A stretch of 64,000 bases of DNA. It comes from Cognatishimia sp. SS12. GTDB taxonomy: Bacteria; Pseudomonadota; Alphaproteobacteria; Rhodobacterales; Rhodobacteraceae. Below are positions 27,122-36,335 of this stretch, one piece after another; the stretch's first letter is position 1, and each line of letters starts with the position of its first letter. The DNA is taken from contig NZ_JAQNCZ010000001.1 of assembly GCF_028369055.1 (NCBI RefSeq), forward strand, positions 310,001-374,000. Direction: 5' to 3'. Both the position numbers and the translations under genes were made by a program. The notes below the pieces were generated by a model. The model was not told where the DNA came from. It was given only the letters and a program-made list of their open reading frames with translations, and made no database searches.

Positions 27122-27739
27122 ATGCACAGTAACGACCCAATCGAACACCCGCCTGAAACGGCTCAGCTTGATGATCCCAAGGCGACCGCCATTTTGCATG
27201 CGGCCTTTGCCACCTTTAGCCTCTATGGCTACCGGCGCAGTGCCATGGCAGATATCGCCAAGGCAGCGGGCATTTCGCGCGCGGCGCTTTACCTGCATTT
27301 CAAGAACAAAGAAGATATCCTGCGCGGCATGATGCAGCGGTATTACCAGGGCGCAGAGATCGACTTTGCCGCCGCACTCGGCGCGCCCGGCGTGGTGATG
27401 TCGCAATTGCAAAACGGGTTTGCGGCCCTTTCGGGCGAGACGTTTCGCCAATTGCTGAATGCGCCGCATGGGCATGAGCTGCTGGACGTCAAAGCCGAAG
27501 CTGGCCCGGTCGTGGCGGAGGGGGAGGCGGCGCTGGCGCGGGTCTTGGCGCAGTATCTGCGAGACGCCGAAGCGGCGGGCCGCATTTCACTGGACCTGAT
27601 TGGCGCAGATGCTGATGCGGCCGCAGGGGTAATGATGCAGGCCTATAAAGGGCTGAAACAAGATGGCCCCAGCTACGAGGTGTTTTGCGAAAAACGCGAT
27701 CAGCTTGCACGGATCTATGCGGCGGCGCTGATGCGCTAA
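27122..27739 (+). CDS. TetR family transcriptional regulator
   Basis: A 205-residue regulator. The N-terminal helix-turn-helix is typical: ILHAAFATFSLYGYRRSAMADIAKAAGIS, in part, then RAALYLHFKNKEDIL at about residues 24-66. The C-terminal ligand domain is Ala-rich and unassigned. The start codon abuts an operator copy, which suggests a leaderless message and direct autorepression. It faces the SDR gene across a 103-base control region and probably regulates both. Its stop codon is directly next to that of the convergent WYL regulator, with no base between. Confidence 0.92.
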   Translation: MHSNDPIEHPPETAQLDDPKATAILHAAFATFSLYGYRRSAMADIAKAAGISRAALYLHFKNKEDILRGMMQRYYQGAEIDFAAALGAPGVVMSQLQNGFAALSGETFRQLLNAPHGHELLDVKAEAGPVVAEGEAALARVLAQYLRDAEAAGRISLDLIGADADAAAGVMMQAYKGLKQDGPSYEVFCEKRDQLARIYAAALMR

Positions 27740-28453
27740 CTACGCATATCTGACGCGCTTGATTCCAGCCTCAAACGCAACATGGCGGCGCGCGAATTTT
27801 GTGTCGTCCAGACATTGCGGCGCGCTGATCCGGTCCATACGGAAATGCCGAAACGCCCCGCGTGCCGGATCCCAAGCCACCAAATACCACAGCGGCGGCA
27901 GGATCAGCATCGCTTGCGGTTCAACCTGCCGAATGGACGTCTGTCCCTTGGCGTCGCGATACTGAAATTCCAACAGATGCTGATGCAGAAACGCGGGTTC
28001 AACGGCGCTGAGCAACGCGGCATCCATCGCCCCCATGTGTGATGTGTCGACACCGGCGGCAAGCGGGCCGATCCAGAGACACTGCATCAGGCGGCGCAAA
28101 TCGCGCACTTTGTCGGCGGGCAGGGCGCGTTCGATCTTGGCCAGCCCGGCATCCGCCAATGCGCCAAACGGCAGCTGCGCGGCGGCGCGCATACTGGCAA
28201 CAGAAATCACCAGCGCAAAGACCTCGGGAACAGACAGGCGCGGTGTGGTCTGAAGGGATTGTGGGTCCAGATAAAGCCCGCCGCCGCGCCCCGGCTCGGA
28301 ATGGATGACAAACCCCAGATCGCGCAGGGCGGCAATGTCGCGCAACAGCGTGCGGCGCGAGGCCCCGACCTCCTGCGCAAGCTCGGCGAGGGTGGCAGTG
28401 CCAGCGCGGCGCAGGCTGCGAATGATGGCGTCATGTCGGGCTCGGATGGTCAT
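27740..28453 (-). CDS. YafY-type regulator with HTH and WYL domains
   Basis: A 237-residue transcriptional regulator. The N-terminal HTH_11 domain (TLAELAQEVGASRRTLLRDIAAL, in part) is followed by a wing with RGGGLYLDP, and the C-terminal WYL-type domain holds LPPLWYLVAWDPARGAFRHF. This group senses ligands or nucleic acids through the WYL domain. I take the ATG at 28453; the upstream extension of the frame crosses the operator. It is divergent from an epoxide hydrolase-type gene, with a 25-base palindrome between them that is the likely binding site. Confidence 0.9.
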   Translation of the reverse strand: MTIRARHDAIIRSLRRAGTATLAELAQEVGASRRTLLRDIAALRDLGFVIHSEPGRGGGLYLDPQSLQTTPRLSVPEVFALVISVASMRAAAQLPFGALADAGLAKIERALPADKVRDLRRLMQCLWIGPLAAGVDTSHMGAMDAALLSAVEPAFLHQHLLEFQYRDAKGQTSIRQVEPQAMLILPPLWYLVAWDPARGAFRHFRMDRISAPQCLDDTKFARRHVAFEAGIKRVRYA

Positions 28454-28470
28454 GGCAGCAGTATAGCAAG

Positions 28471-28495
28471 AAAGGTGCCAAATTTTGGCACCTTT
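28471..28495. promoter_or_regulatory. 25-base palindrome, likely operator of the YafY/WYL regulator
   Basis: AAAGGTGCCAAA and TTTGGCACCTTT, perfect 12-base arms around one T, lie between the divergent starts (28453 and 28541). The position rules out a terminator role for either gene. TGGCAC recurs once more at 28499. Confidence 0.8.
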
Positions 28496-28540
28496 TTCTG
28501 GCACACCGCACTGCGAGACTCAAAAACAGGAAGTAAGTCT

Positions 28541-29476
28541 ATGACAGATTATCAGAAATTCCCGGAGCCGAAGATGATTTCGGCCAATGGCGTGACGCTC
28601 GAAGTGTTCGAAGCTGGGGCGGAAAACGCCGGAAATCCCATCGTTTTATGCCACGGATGGCCCGAAATCGCCTATTCTTGGCGGCACCAGATCCCGGCGC
28701 TCGTGGCGGCGGGCTACCATGTGATCGCGCCCAATCAGCGCGGTTTCGGTGGTTCGTCCTGCCCGAACGAGGTGACGGCCTATGACATCACATGCCTCAC
28801 CGGCGATCTAATCGGTCTTTTGGATCACTATGGCTATCAGGATGCGGTGTTTGTTGGCCATGACTGGGGCGCGAATATTATCTGGTCCCTCGCGCTGTTG
28901 CACCCGACGCGCGTGAAAAAGATCATCAACCTGGCGCTGCCCTATCAGGCCCGCACCGAGGTGCCGTGGATCACTTTTATGGAAGCCGTGTTTGGACCGG
29001 ACCATTACTTTGTGCATTTCAACCGTCATCCCGGTGTCGCGGACGCGGTGCTCGATGCCCATAGCGCGCAGTTTCTGAACAATCTTTTTCGCAAAGACCT
29101 GCCGCCGGCGCCGCCACCTGCGGGCATGATGATGATCAATCTTGCCAAGGCGGATGCCGCTTTGGGGCAGCCGATCCTGACCAATGCGGAATTGGCGGTT
29201 TATGTTGCCGCTTTTGAGGCGTCGGGGTTCACCGGCGGGATCAACTGGTATCGCAACCTTGATCGCAACTGGAATATCCTGGCGGATGTTGACCCCATTG
29301 TGCGCGCCCCGGCGCTGATGATCTATGGCACGCAGGATATGATCCCGCCGTCAGACACCCTGACGGATTTTGTGCCAAATGCTGAGGTCATCCACCTGCC
29401 GTGCGGCCATTGGATTCAGCAGGAACTGCCCGCCGAAACCACGCAGGCCATGCTGCGCTGGCTGGCGGCGGACTAG
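28541..29476 (+). CDS. Alpha/beta hydrolase, epoxide hydrolase type
   Basis: A 311-residue alpha/beta hydrolase with the soluble epoxide hydrolase pattern. It has the oxyanion motif HGWPE near residue 41, the nucleophile Asp in GHDWGAN near 107, cap-domain tyrosines (YVAAFEASGFTGGINWYRN, in part), the acid in YGTQDMI and the His in LPCGHWIQQE near 287. Haloalkane dehalogenases share much of this fold, but HGWPE and the cap Tyr favour epoxide hydrolysis. AGGAAG precedes the ATG at 28541. Divergent from, and probably repressed by, the adjacent WYL regulator. Confidence 0.9.
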   Translation: MTDYQKFPEPKMISANGVTLEVFEAGAENAGNPIVLCHGWPEIAYSWRHQIPALVAAGYHVIAPNQRGFGGSSCPNEVTAYDITCLTGDLIGLLDHYGYQDAVFVGHDWGANIIWSLALLHPTRVKKIINLALPYQARTEVPWITFMEAVFGPDHYFVHFNRHPGVADAVLDAHSAQFLNNLFRKDLPPAPPPAGMMMINLAKADAALGQPILTNAELAVYVAAFEASGFTGGINWYRNLDRNWNILADVDPIVRAPALMIYGTQDMIPPSDTLTDFVPNAEVIHLPCGHWIQQELPAETTQAMLRWLAAD

Positions 29477-29486
29477 AGGCGCTGCG

Positions 29487-29858
29487 TCATTGCACGTCGG
29501 GCTCCGGGATCCCGAGCTCGGCGCGTTTCTTTTTGGACAGCCCTTTGCTGACCAGCGCGTAGGACAGGCGAATGTGGTCCTTCAGCTCTGCATCGGGCAG
29601 GCCCGGGGTGTCGTATTGCTGCAGCCATTTCATCCCGCGCGAGGCCAGATAGGGGGCGGGGCGAACGCCCGGCTGGCCTTGCAGCACCTCAAAGGCGAGC
29701 GGCGTGACCTTGAAGGTAAAGGCGTCACGCCCGTCCGCCCAGCCGCAGATGGCAAACACCTTGCCACCGACTTTCCAGACGTCAGCATTGCCCCACTGCA
29801 CAACATGGCTGGTCGCGGGCAGTGCAGCGCAGAAATTTTGAAATTCGTCACGTGTCAT
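29487..29858 (-). CDS. MmcQ/YjbR family protein
   Basis: A 123-residue protein of the MmcQ/YjbR family, a CyaY-like fold sometimes annotated as DNA-binding though no role is settled. Typical segments are [44 protein letters not shown] and the C-terminal [18 protein letters not shown]. Convergent with the hydrolase gene (10 bases) and divergent from pntA. Confidence 0.88.
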   Translation of the reverse strand: MTRDEFQNFCAALPATSHVVQWGNADVWKVGGKVFAICGWADGRDAFTFKVTPLAFEVLQGQPGVRPAPYLASRGMKWLQQYDTPGLPDAELKDHIRLSYALVSKGLSKKKRAELGIPEPDVQ

Positions 29859-29960
29859 AGCCGGGCCTTTTGTGTTTCATCAGGTTGCGCCGAACCAGAC
29901 GCCGGTACAAGCGCGCGTTGATCGGGTGCCAAAGGTCAGCCATATGTTAGCGCTGTGCTT

Positions 29961-29990
29961 TTGCGGGATTGCAAGGCTCTCTCGTATAAC
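29961..29990 (+). promoter_or_regulatory. Possible promoter of pntAB
   Basis: TTGCGG, an 18-base spacer and TATAAC, about 137 bases before the pntA start codon in an otherwise empty 268-base spacer. Confidence 0.4.
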
Positions 29991-30126
29991 TACGGGTAAG
30001 TTCGCCGCATTTCTTGCAAAAACACCAGCAGTCACTTGTGAATATGTCCGCCAGACAGTATGCAAAATTCCAATCGGCACAGACCGAACCGGGGGAATAG
30101 GAAGTTCTGTTAAGGGGGACTGGAAC

Positions 30127-31701
30127 GTGAAAATCGGAACGCCAAAGGAGATTTTTGAGGGTGAGGCGCGTGTCGCCATGACCCCGGACTCCGCCATGCA
30201 ACTGCAAAAGCTTGGATATGAGTGTCTCATCGAAAAAGGCGCAGGGGAGGCTGCGGGTTTTTCGGATGCTCTTTACGAAGACGCAGGCGTCACGGTGGTT
30301 AAAACCGCCGCCGCGCTGTGGAAAGAGGCGGACATTATCGCCAAGGTGCGTCAGCCCGAAGAGGTGGAGCTGAAGCGCCTGAACAAATCCAAGACGCTGA
30401 TATCCTTCTTCAACCCAGCCGGGAATGAAACCGGCATGGAGATGGCCAAATCCAAAGGCGCGAATGTCATCGCCATGGAAATGGTGCCGCGGATTTCGCG
30501 TGCGCAGAAAATGGACGCTTTGTCCTCCATGGCCAATATCGCCGGCTATCGCGCGGTGATCGAGGCGGGCAACAACTTTGGTCGCTTCTTTACCGGACAG
30601 ATCACCGCCGCGGGCAAGGTGCCACCGGCCAAGGTTCTGGTTGTGGGCGCAGGGGTGGCCGGTCTGGCCGCCATCGGGACGGCAACGTCGCTGGGCGCTG
30701 TGACCTATGCGTTTGATGTGCGTCCCGAAGTGGCAGAGCAAGTTGAATCCATGGGCGCGGAATTCGTCTATCTCGACTTTGAGGAAGAGCAGCAGGATGG
30801 CGCGGCCTCTGGCGGTTATGCCTCTGTGTCCAGCCCCGAATTCCGCGAAGCGCAGTTGGCCAAGTTCCGCGAGCTGGCGCCAGAAGTGGACATCGTGATC
30901 ACAACGGCGTTGATCCCGAACCGCGAAGCGCCTGAGCTGTGGACCGAAGATATGGTCGCAGCGATGAAGCCAGGCTCGGTGATTGTCGATCTGGCCGCCG
31001 AAAAAGGCGGGAACTGCAAGCTGACCGTCAAAGACGAAAAAATCGTCACCGACAATGGCGTGACCATTATCGGCTATACCGATTTCCCGTCCCGTATGGC
31101 GGCGCAGGCCTCCAGCCTCTATGCCACCAACATCCGCCATATGATGACCGACCTGACCCCTGAAAAAGACGGTCAGATCAACCACAATATGGAAGATGAC
31201 GTGATCCGCGGTGCGACTGTGACGTTTGAAGGTGATATCACCTTCCCGCCACCCCCGCCAAAGGTGCAGGCGATTGCCGCGCAGAAACCCAAAGAGGTTG
31301 CGCCAGAGCTGACCCCAGAAGAAAAGCGCGCCGCCGAAGTCGCCGCGTTCAAAGCGCAGACCAAACAGCAAGTGACCTTGCTGGCGATTGGTGGCGCGTT
31401 GATCTTGGGGGCAGGTCTGTTTGCACCGGCCAGCTTTATGCAGCACTTCATCGTGTTTGTTCTGGCGGTCTTTGTTGGCTTCCAAGTGATCTGGGGCGTG
31501 GCGCACAGCTTGCACACACCGCTGATGGCTGTGACCAATGCGATCTCTTCGATCATCATTCTGGGTGCGCTGATGCAAATCGGCTCCGGCTCGTTCCTGG
31601 TGATCCTGCTTGCCGCGCTTTCGGTCTTTATGGCCGGGATCAATATTTTCGGCGGCTTCCTCGTGACACGGCGCATGCTCGCCATGTTCCAGAAATCTTA
31701 A
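30127..31701 (+). CDS. pntA: NAD(P) transhydrogenase subunit alpha
   Basis: Proton-pumping transhydrogenase subunit that binds NAD(H) and contributes membrane helices; with PntB it makes NADPH from NADH at the expense of proton motive force. The 524-residue product is undivided (some relatives split it into two genes). [19 protein letters not shown] at the start, the dinucleotide fold [17 protein letters not shown] near 177, then a Pro/Lys/Glu-rich linker and four hydrophobic helices from about residue 418. The start is a GTG at 30127 preceded by AAGGGGGA. pntB begins 13 bases after the stop. Confidence 0.95.
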   Translation: MKIGTPKEIFEGEARVAMTPDSAMQLQKLGYECLIEKGAGEAAGFSDALYEDAGVTVVKTAAALWKEADIIAKVRQPEEVELKRLNKSKTLISFFNPAGNETGMEMAKSKGANVIAMEMVPRISRAQKMDALSSMANIAGYRAVIEAGNNFGRFFTGQITAAGKVPPAKVLVVGAGVAGLAAIGTATSLGAVTYAFDVRPEVAEQVESMGAEFVYLDFEEEQQDGAASGGYASVSSPEFREAQLAKFRELAPEVDIVITTALIPNREAPELWTEDMVAAMKPGSVIVDLAAEKGGNCKLTVKDEKIVTDNGVTIIGYTDFPSRMAAQASSLYATNIRHMMTDLTPEKDGQINHNMEDDVIRGATVTFEGDITFPPPPPKVQAIAAQKPKEVAPELTPEEKRAAEVAAFKAQTKQQVTLLAIGGALILGAGLFAPASFMQHFIVFVLAVFVGFQVIWGVAHSLHTPLMAVTNAISSIIILGALMQIGSGSFLVILLAALSVFMAGINIFGGFLVTRRMLAMFQKS

Positions 31702-31714
31702 GGAGACGGGGACA

Positions 31715-33148
31715 ATGGAATTTGGTTTTACAACAGCGGCTTATGTGGTCGCAGCGGTTCTTTTCATCCTGTCTTTGGGTGGTCTGAGCGGTCAGGAAAG
31801 CGCGAAACGCGCGGTCTGGTATGGCATTGTTGGTATGGCGCTTGCCGTTGTGGCAACGCTGATTGGTCCGGGCTCTGGTCTGTGGCTTTTGTCGATCCTG
31901 CTGATCATCGGCGGCGGCTCTATCGGGTATTATGTGGCTAAAAAGGTCCAGATGACCGAGATGCCTCAGCTGGTGGCAGCGATGCACTCTCTGGTGGGCC
32001 TGGCAGCGGTTTTTGTGGGTTTGATTGCCCATATCGAACTGGGCCGAGTCCTGGCGATGGACGAGGCCGAGAAAAAAGCGCTCGAAGGTTTTGCGGCACT
32101 TTTGGCCAAGAAAGATGGCGTCGAAGTCGGCATCCTGCGGGTTGAGCTGTTCTTGGGTATCTTCATCGGTGCGGTCACTTTTACCGGCTCTGTCATTGCC
32201 TATGGCAAACTGGCGGGCAAGGTTTCGTCGGCGGCAACCAAACTGCCGGGCGGTCATGTACTGAACGCGGGCGCAGCGGCGCTCTCGGTGATCTGTCTGA
32301 TCTGGTACTGCAACACAGGGGGCATTTTGCCACTGACCCTGATGACCATCGCAGCGCTGTTCATTGGCTATCACCTGATCATGGGGATCGGCGGCGCGGA
32401 CATGCCTGTGGTTGTCTCGATGCTGAACTCTTACTCCGGTTGGGCCGCGGCGGCGATTGGCTTCTCGCTGGGCAATGATCTGTTGATCGTTGTGGGTGCG
32501 CTGGTTGGCTCGTCAGGTGCGATCCTCAGCTACATCATGTGTAAGGCGATGAACCGGTCGTTCGTCAGCGTTATTCTGGGCGGCTTTGGCGGTACCACTG
32601 GTCCTGCTATGGAAGTGGAAGGCGAGCAGATCGCAATCGATGCGGATGGCGTTGCCACCGCGCTTGAAGAAGCGGATTCTGTGATCATCATTCCGGGCTA
32701 CGGCATGGCGGTGGCGCAGGCACAGCAGAATGTGGCGGAACTCACCCGTCGTCTGCGGGCCAAAGGCAAGAACGTGCGCTTTGCAATCCACCCGGTTGCG
32801 GGGCGTCTGCCGGGGCATATGAACGTGCTCTTGGCCGAAGCCAAAGTGCCCTATGACATCGTGATGGAAATGGACGAGATCAACGAGGACTTCCCGGAAA
32901 CGGATGTGGCGATCGTGATCGGCTCTAATGACATCGTGAACCCTGCGGCGCAGGAAGATCCGAACTCCCCCATCGCGGGCATGCCGGTTCTGGAATGCTG
33001 GAAAGCCAAGCAGGTGTTTGTCTCGAAACGGGGTCAAGGGACCGGCTATTCCGGCATCGAAAACCCGCTGTTCTACAAAGAGAACACCCGCATGTTCTAT
33101 GGCGACGCCAAAGCATCGCTGGACACGCTGCTGGGTCTGATCAGCTAA
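31715..33148 (+). CDS. pntB: NAD(P) transhydrogenase subunit beta
   Basis: The 477-residue partner of PntA. It has about nine N-terminal membrane helices (residues 1-280) followed by the cytosolic NADP(H) domain with [13 protein letters not shown] near 327, [20 protein letters not shown] near 352 and [13 protein letters not shown] near 403. AAGGAGACGGGGACA precedes the ATG. Co-transcribed with pntA and closed by a strong terminator. Confidence 0.96.
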   Translation: MEFGFTTAAYVVAAVLFILSLGGLSGQESAKRAVWYGIVGMALAVVATLIGPGSGLWLLSILLIIGGGSIGYYVAKKVQMTEMPQLVAAMHSLVGLAAVFVGLIAHIELGRVLAMDEAEKKALEGFAALLAKKDGVEVGILRVELFLGIFIGAVTFTGSVIAYGKLAGKVSSAATKLPGGHVLNAGAAALSVICLIWYCNTGGILPLTLMTIAALFIGYHLIMGIGGADMPVVVSMLNSYSGWAAAAIGFSLGNDLLIVVGALVGSSGAILSYIMCKAMNRSFVSVILGGFGGTTGPAMEVEGEQIAIDADGVATALEEADSVIIIPGYGMAVAQAQQNVAELTRRLRAKGKNVRFAIHPVAGRLPGHMNVLLAEAKVPYDIVMEMDEINEDFPETDVAIVIGSNDIVNPAAQEDPNSPIAGMPVLECWKAKQVFVSKRGQGTGYSGIENPLFYKENTRMFYGDAKASLDTLLGLIS

Positions 33149-33171
33149 GGCTGACAAGAGATGAAAGACTG

Positions 33172-33201
33172 AAAGCCCCGCCTCTGGCGGGGCTTTTTCT
33201 T
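33172..33201 (+). terminator. Rho-independent terminator of pntAB
   Basis: An 11-base stem AAAGCCCCGCC/GGCGGGGCTTT with a 3-base loop and a T tract, 24 bases past the pntB stop. Confidence 0.92.
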
Positions 33202-33265
33202 TGGATGTGCTATGCTTGGTCGTGGCTGCGCGGCGGCACCCCGCAGATGATGAAAGGTATGACAG

Positions 33266-33631
33266 ATGCAAAAGGTAGACGGGATCGGCGGGGTCTTCTT
33301 TCGGGCCGAAGACCCAAAGGCGCTGGCAGAATGGTATGAGCGGCATCTTGGCATTGATCCGGTGGCCGAGGTGCCCTGGACCACTGCGGCGGGCCATACG
33401 GTCTTTGCGCCCTTTGCCAAAGACACCAGCTATTTCGGGCGCGACAGCCAGCAATGGATGATCAACTTTCGCGTGGCCGATCTGGCCGCGATGATTGCCC
33501 AGCTTGAGGCGGCGGGTATCGCAGTTCAGACCAATCCCGCGTGGGATGCAGATGGCGCCTACGGCAAGTTTGCCCGCATTCACGACCCAGAAGGGAACCC
33601 GATAGAGCTGTGGGAGCCGCCAAAGGCCTGA
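33266..33631 (+). CDS. VOC (glyoxalase/dioxygenase fold) protein
   Basis: A 121-residue vicinal-oxygen-chelate fold protein with two beta-alpha-beta-beta-beta modules: GVFFRAEDPKALAEWYERHLG in the first and INFRVADLAAMIAQLEAAG then IHDPEGNPIELWEPP in the second. The terminal ELWEP Glu is the usual metal ligand. Substrate unknown. An AAAGG stretch lies upstream of the ATG. Single gene between the pnt terminator and a DUF3422 gene. Confidence 0.88.
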   Translation: MQKVDGIGGVFFRAEDPKALAEWYERHLGIDPVAEVPWTTAAGHTVFAPFAKDTSYFGRDSQQWMINFRVADLAAMIAQLEAAGIAVQTNPAWDADGAYGKFARIHDPEGNPIELWEPPKA

Positions 33632-33814
33632 CCCGTGCGCGGGCAGGCCATGGTGGATGGTTTGCCCGTTTGGTCAAAGCGACCGGATTGCACCGGATTC
33701 TCAGTGGCTTAGAGTTACTGTATACCGTTGTATTCCTCTAAGTCATTGAAAATGAATAAAAATCTTTACAAAGCTGCTGCAATCGCTACTTTGCCCTGAA
33801 GAACAGGAGCCATT

Positions 33815-35092
33815 ATGACGCCGATTGAAAACCATCCGCAGCGCTTTGCATTGGCCAATGAACTGCACGCACGCCCTTTTCCGTCCCTGTTGGCCCCGTC
33901 CACAGCGGCGTTTCTGGCGATCAAAAAGGGCACCGACGCGGCGGCGCGCGATACCGGCGAAGATCTGGCCTATTTGATCAAGCTGCTGGATCGTTTCGGT
34001 GCCCCGCACCCGCAACCCGGCGCGACGCATTATTCGGGCCAAATCGGGCGGCATGAACTAAAGTGGGAACAGCACACTGAATTTGTGACCTTCACGGTCT
34101 TTACGCCGGGGGTGTCACAGCGCCCATTTGATCCGGCTGAGTTTGATGTCTTCCCCGACGACTGGCTCGCTGAGGCACCGGGGCTGCGGTTTACATCGGC
34201 CTTGATCCGCGTCGAAGCGCGGCCAGATCAGGCGACGATTACCCAAAACCTGAAAGACTGGTTTGTGCCCGAAAGCCTTGCGGTCAGCGAAGTTCTGGAT
34301 CAATCGGCGGTGATCGCGGGTGACTTTCGGATCGACAATGCCGGGCACCTGCGCTTTGCGGTATTTGTGCCCGAAACAACCGGCAAACAACGCATTGGCC
34401 GTATCGTGCAGCGCCTGTGCGAGATTGAAACCTATAAATCGATGTCGATGCTGGGCTTTTCCCGGACGCGCGAAATGTCGAGCCATCTTGGCCGGATCGA
34501 ACCGCAATTGAGCAAATTGATGGGCGAAATGGGCAGTGAGGCGGACGCGGAACAGACCCTGAATGGTCTTTTGGCCATTTCCGGAGAGCTTGAAACATTG
34601 GTGGCGCGCGCCTCTTTCCGCTTTGGGGCGACGCGGGCCTATCAAGCCATTGTTGAGCAGCGGATCGATGTGCTGCGCGAAACCCGCTATCAGTCGCGCC
34701 AGACCTTTACCGAGTTCATGATGCGTCGCTATGAACCTGCGATGCGCACTGTGGCCTCTACAGAGGCGCGCATTCAATCGCTGGCGGATCGGGCCATGCG
34801 TGCCGGCGATCTGCTGCGGACCAAAGTGGATGTTGCGCGCTCTGCGCAAAACCAGAAACTGCTGGCCAGCATGGATCGCCGCGCGGATCTGGCGCTGCGC
34901 CTTCAGGAAACTGTCGAAGGCCTTTCGGTTGTTGCCATCAGCTATTACGCGGTCTCGCTGGCGGGATATCTGTTTTATCCTCTGACCTCGGTTCTGGGCA
35001 TCTCCAAAGGGGTGCTGATCGCGGCGCTGACACTGCCTGTCATTGCAGCGGTTTGGTATATGGTCCGCCGAATTCGCGCCCGCATGCACTAG
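33815..35092 (+). CDS. DUF3422 membrane protein
   Basis: A 425-residue protein of the DUF3422 family. The N-terminal ANELHARPFPSL motif is its signature. The cytoplasmic part (to about 365) is helical, with Arg/Glu-rich stretches. Two hydrophobic helices close the protein (AISYYAVSLAGYLFYPL and VLIAALTLPVIAAVWYMV) and a basic tail follows (RRIRARMH), so it is anchored at its C terminus. The pattern resembles CorA-like proteins in layout only. CAGGAG precedes the ATG. The 183 bases before it are AT-rich near 33740-33780, but I see no convincing promoter. Confidence 0.88.
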   Translation: MTPIENHPQRFALANELHARPFPSLLAPSTAAFLAIKKGTDAAARDTGEDLAYLIKLLDRFGAPHPQPGATHYSGQIGRHELKWEQHTEFVTFTVFTPGVSQRPFDPAEFDVFPDDWLAEAPGLRFTSALIRVEARPDQATITQNLKDWFVPESLAVSEVLDQSAVIAGDFRIDNAGHLRFAVFVPETTGKQRIGRIVQRLCEIETYKSMSMLGFSRTREMSSHLGRIEPQLSKLMGEMGSEADAEQTLNGLLAISGELETLVARASFRFGATRAYQAIVEQRIDVLRETRYQSRQTFTEFMMRRYEPAMRTVASTEARIQSLADRAMRAGDLLRTKVDVARSAQNQKLLASMDRRADLALRLQETVEGLSVVAISYYAVSLAGYLFYPLTSVLGISKGVLIAALTLPVIAAVWYMVRRIRARMH

Positions 35093-35157
35093 CAGCGCTT
35101 GGTAAAGGGGCGCAGTTTGGCTAAGACTGGGGCGCAGGCTGTTGCAAAGGGGGCCCC

Positions 35158-36333
35158 ATGGCTGTGATCCTGTCACCACGCGAGATTTTGGAACGTCTCG
35201 TTGCGTTTCCGACCGTCAGCAGCGCAAGCAACCTGCCGCTGGTCGACTGGGTCGAAGAGTATCTTGCCAGTCACGGCATTCAGGCGCAGCGCCATTACGA
35301 TGACACCGCCGAGAAAGCCGCGCTGTTTGCCCATGTGGGGCCCGGCGTGGCGGGTGGGGTCGTTCTTTCGGGCCACACAGATGTGGTGCCGGTGGCCGGA
35401 CAGAGCTGGGACAGCGATCCCTTTCAGGTGACGGAAAAAGACGGTCGGCTCTATGGCCGCGGCACCTGCGATATGAAGGGGTTTGATGCGCTGGCGATTG
35501 CCGCGATGGTGGCGGCGCAGCAGCAGGGCGTAAAGCGCCCGCTGCAATTGGCGCTGAGCTACGATGAGGAAATTGGCTGCATCGGTGCGCCGGGCATGAT
35601 TGCCGCCATGGCGGGCCTGCCGCGCGCCTCAGTGGTGATCGTGGGGGAGCCGTCGATGATGAAGGCGGTGAATGGCCATAAGGGCACGGCCTCGTTTCAG
35701 GTGCACCTGCGCGGTCATGCGGTGCATTCTTCGCTGCTGCATCAGGGTGTCAGTGCGATCATGGAAGGGGCCAAGTTGATCGACTGGGCCAATCAGCGCA
35801 ACGCCGAGAATATGGCCGCAACGCCGGGCACGCTGGCCTCGGTGTTTGATCCGCCCTGTACCACGTTGCATGTCGGCATGATCAAGGGCGGCACCGCCCA
35901 TAATATCACCGCCAAAGACTGCTGGTTTGAGGTTGATTTTCGGGTCGTCCCCGGCGAGGCGGTGCGCGACTGGCAAGAGGCTTTCACAGCAAAAGCAAAT
36001 GAAATCGCCGCCGCCATGCAGGCGGTTGTGTCGGAAACCGGCATTGACCTGACGGTCGGCTTTGATGTGCCGCCGCTGGTGCCGGAAAATGATGGGCCCG
36101 CCGAAAGATTGGTGCGCCGCCTCACCGGGGACAATGCCAGCCATGTGGTGTCTTACGCCACCGAGGGGGGGCAGTTTCAGCAGGCGGGCTATTCTACGAT
36201 CATCTGCGGCCCCGGGGATATCGCGCAGGCCCACCAACCCAATGAATATCTTGAACGATCCCAACTTGCCGCTGGCGAGGCTTTCATGCAGGCGCTTTTG
36301 GCCGAATTGGCGCAGCCGCAAAGACCGGAGTAA
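35158..36333 (+). CDS. argE: Acetylornithine deacetylase (M20A)
   Basis: Zinc-dependent deacetylase releasing ornithine from N-acetylornithine. The 391-residue protein has the metal motifs SGHTDVVPV near 78, GRGTCDMKGFDA near 103 (with the bridging Asp), DEEIGC near 138, GEPSM near 164, and a late His in the C terminus (AHQPNEYL). The dimerisation domain lies between. AAGGGGG lies just before the ATG. The next amidohydrolase starts two bases after its stop, so the two are one transcript. Other M20 substrates, for example succinyl-diaminopimelate, are possible, but the pattern best fits ArgE. Confidence 0.9.
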   Translation: MAVILSPREILERLVAFPTVSSASNLPLVDWVEEYLASHGIQAQRHYDDTAEKAALFAHVGPGVAGGVVLSGHTDVVPVAGQSWDSDPFQVTEKDGRLYGRGTCDMKGFDALAIAAMVAAQQQGVKRPLQLALSYDEEIGCIGAPGMIAAMAGLPRASVVIVGEPSMMKAVNGHKGTASFQVHLRGHAVHSSLLHQGVSAIMEGAKLIDWANQRNAENMAATPGTLASVFDPPCTTLHVGMIKGGTAHNITAKDCWFEVDFRVVPGEAVRDWQEAFTAKANEIAAAMQAVVSETGIDLTVGFDVPPLVPENDGPAERLVRRLTGDNASHVVSYATEGGQFQQAGYSTIICGPGDIAQAHQPNEYLERSQLAAGEAFMQALLAELAQPQRPE

Positions 36334-36335
36334 CC

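Noticed and set aside
29947-31578. A 543-codon minus-strand frame across pntA
   Set aside because: Composition is rich in His, Arg and Gln, typical of the reverse complement of a coding sequence; pntA is unambiguous.
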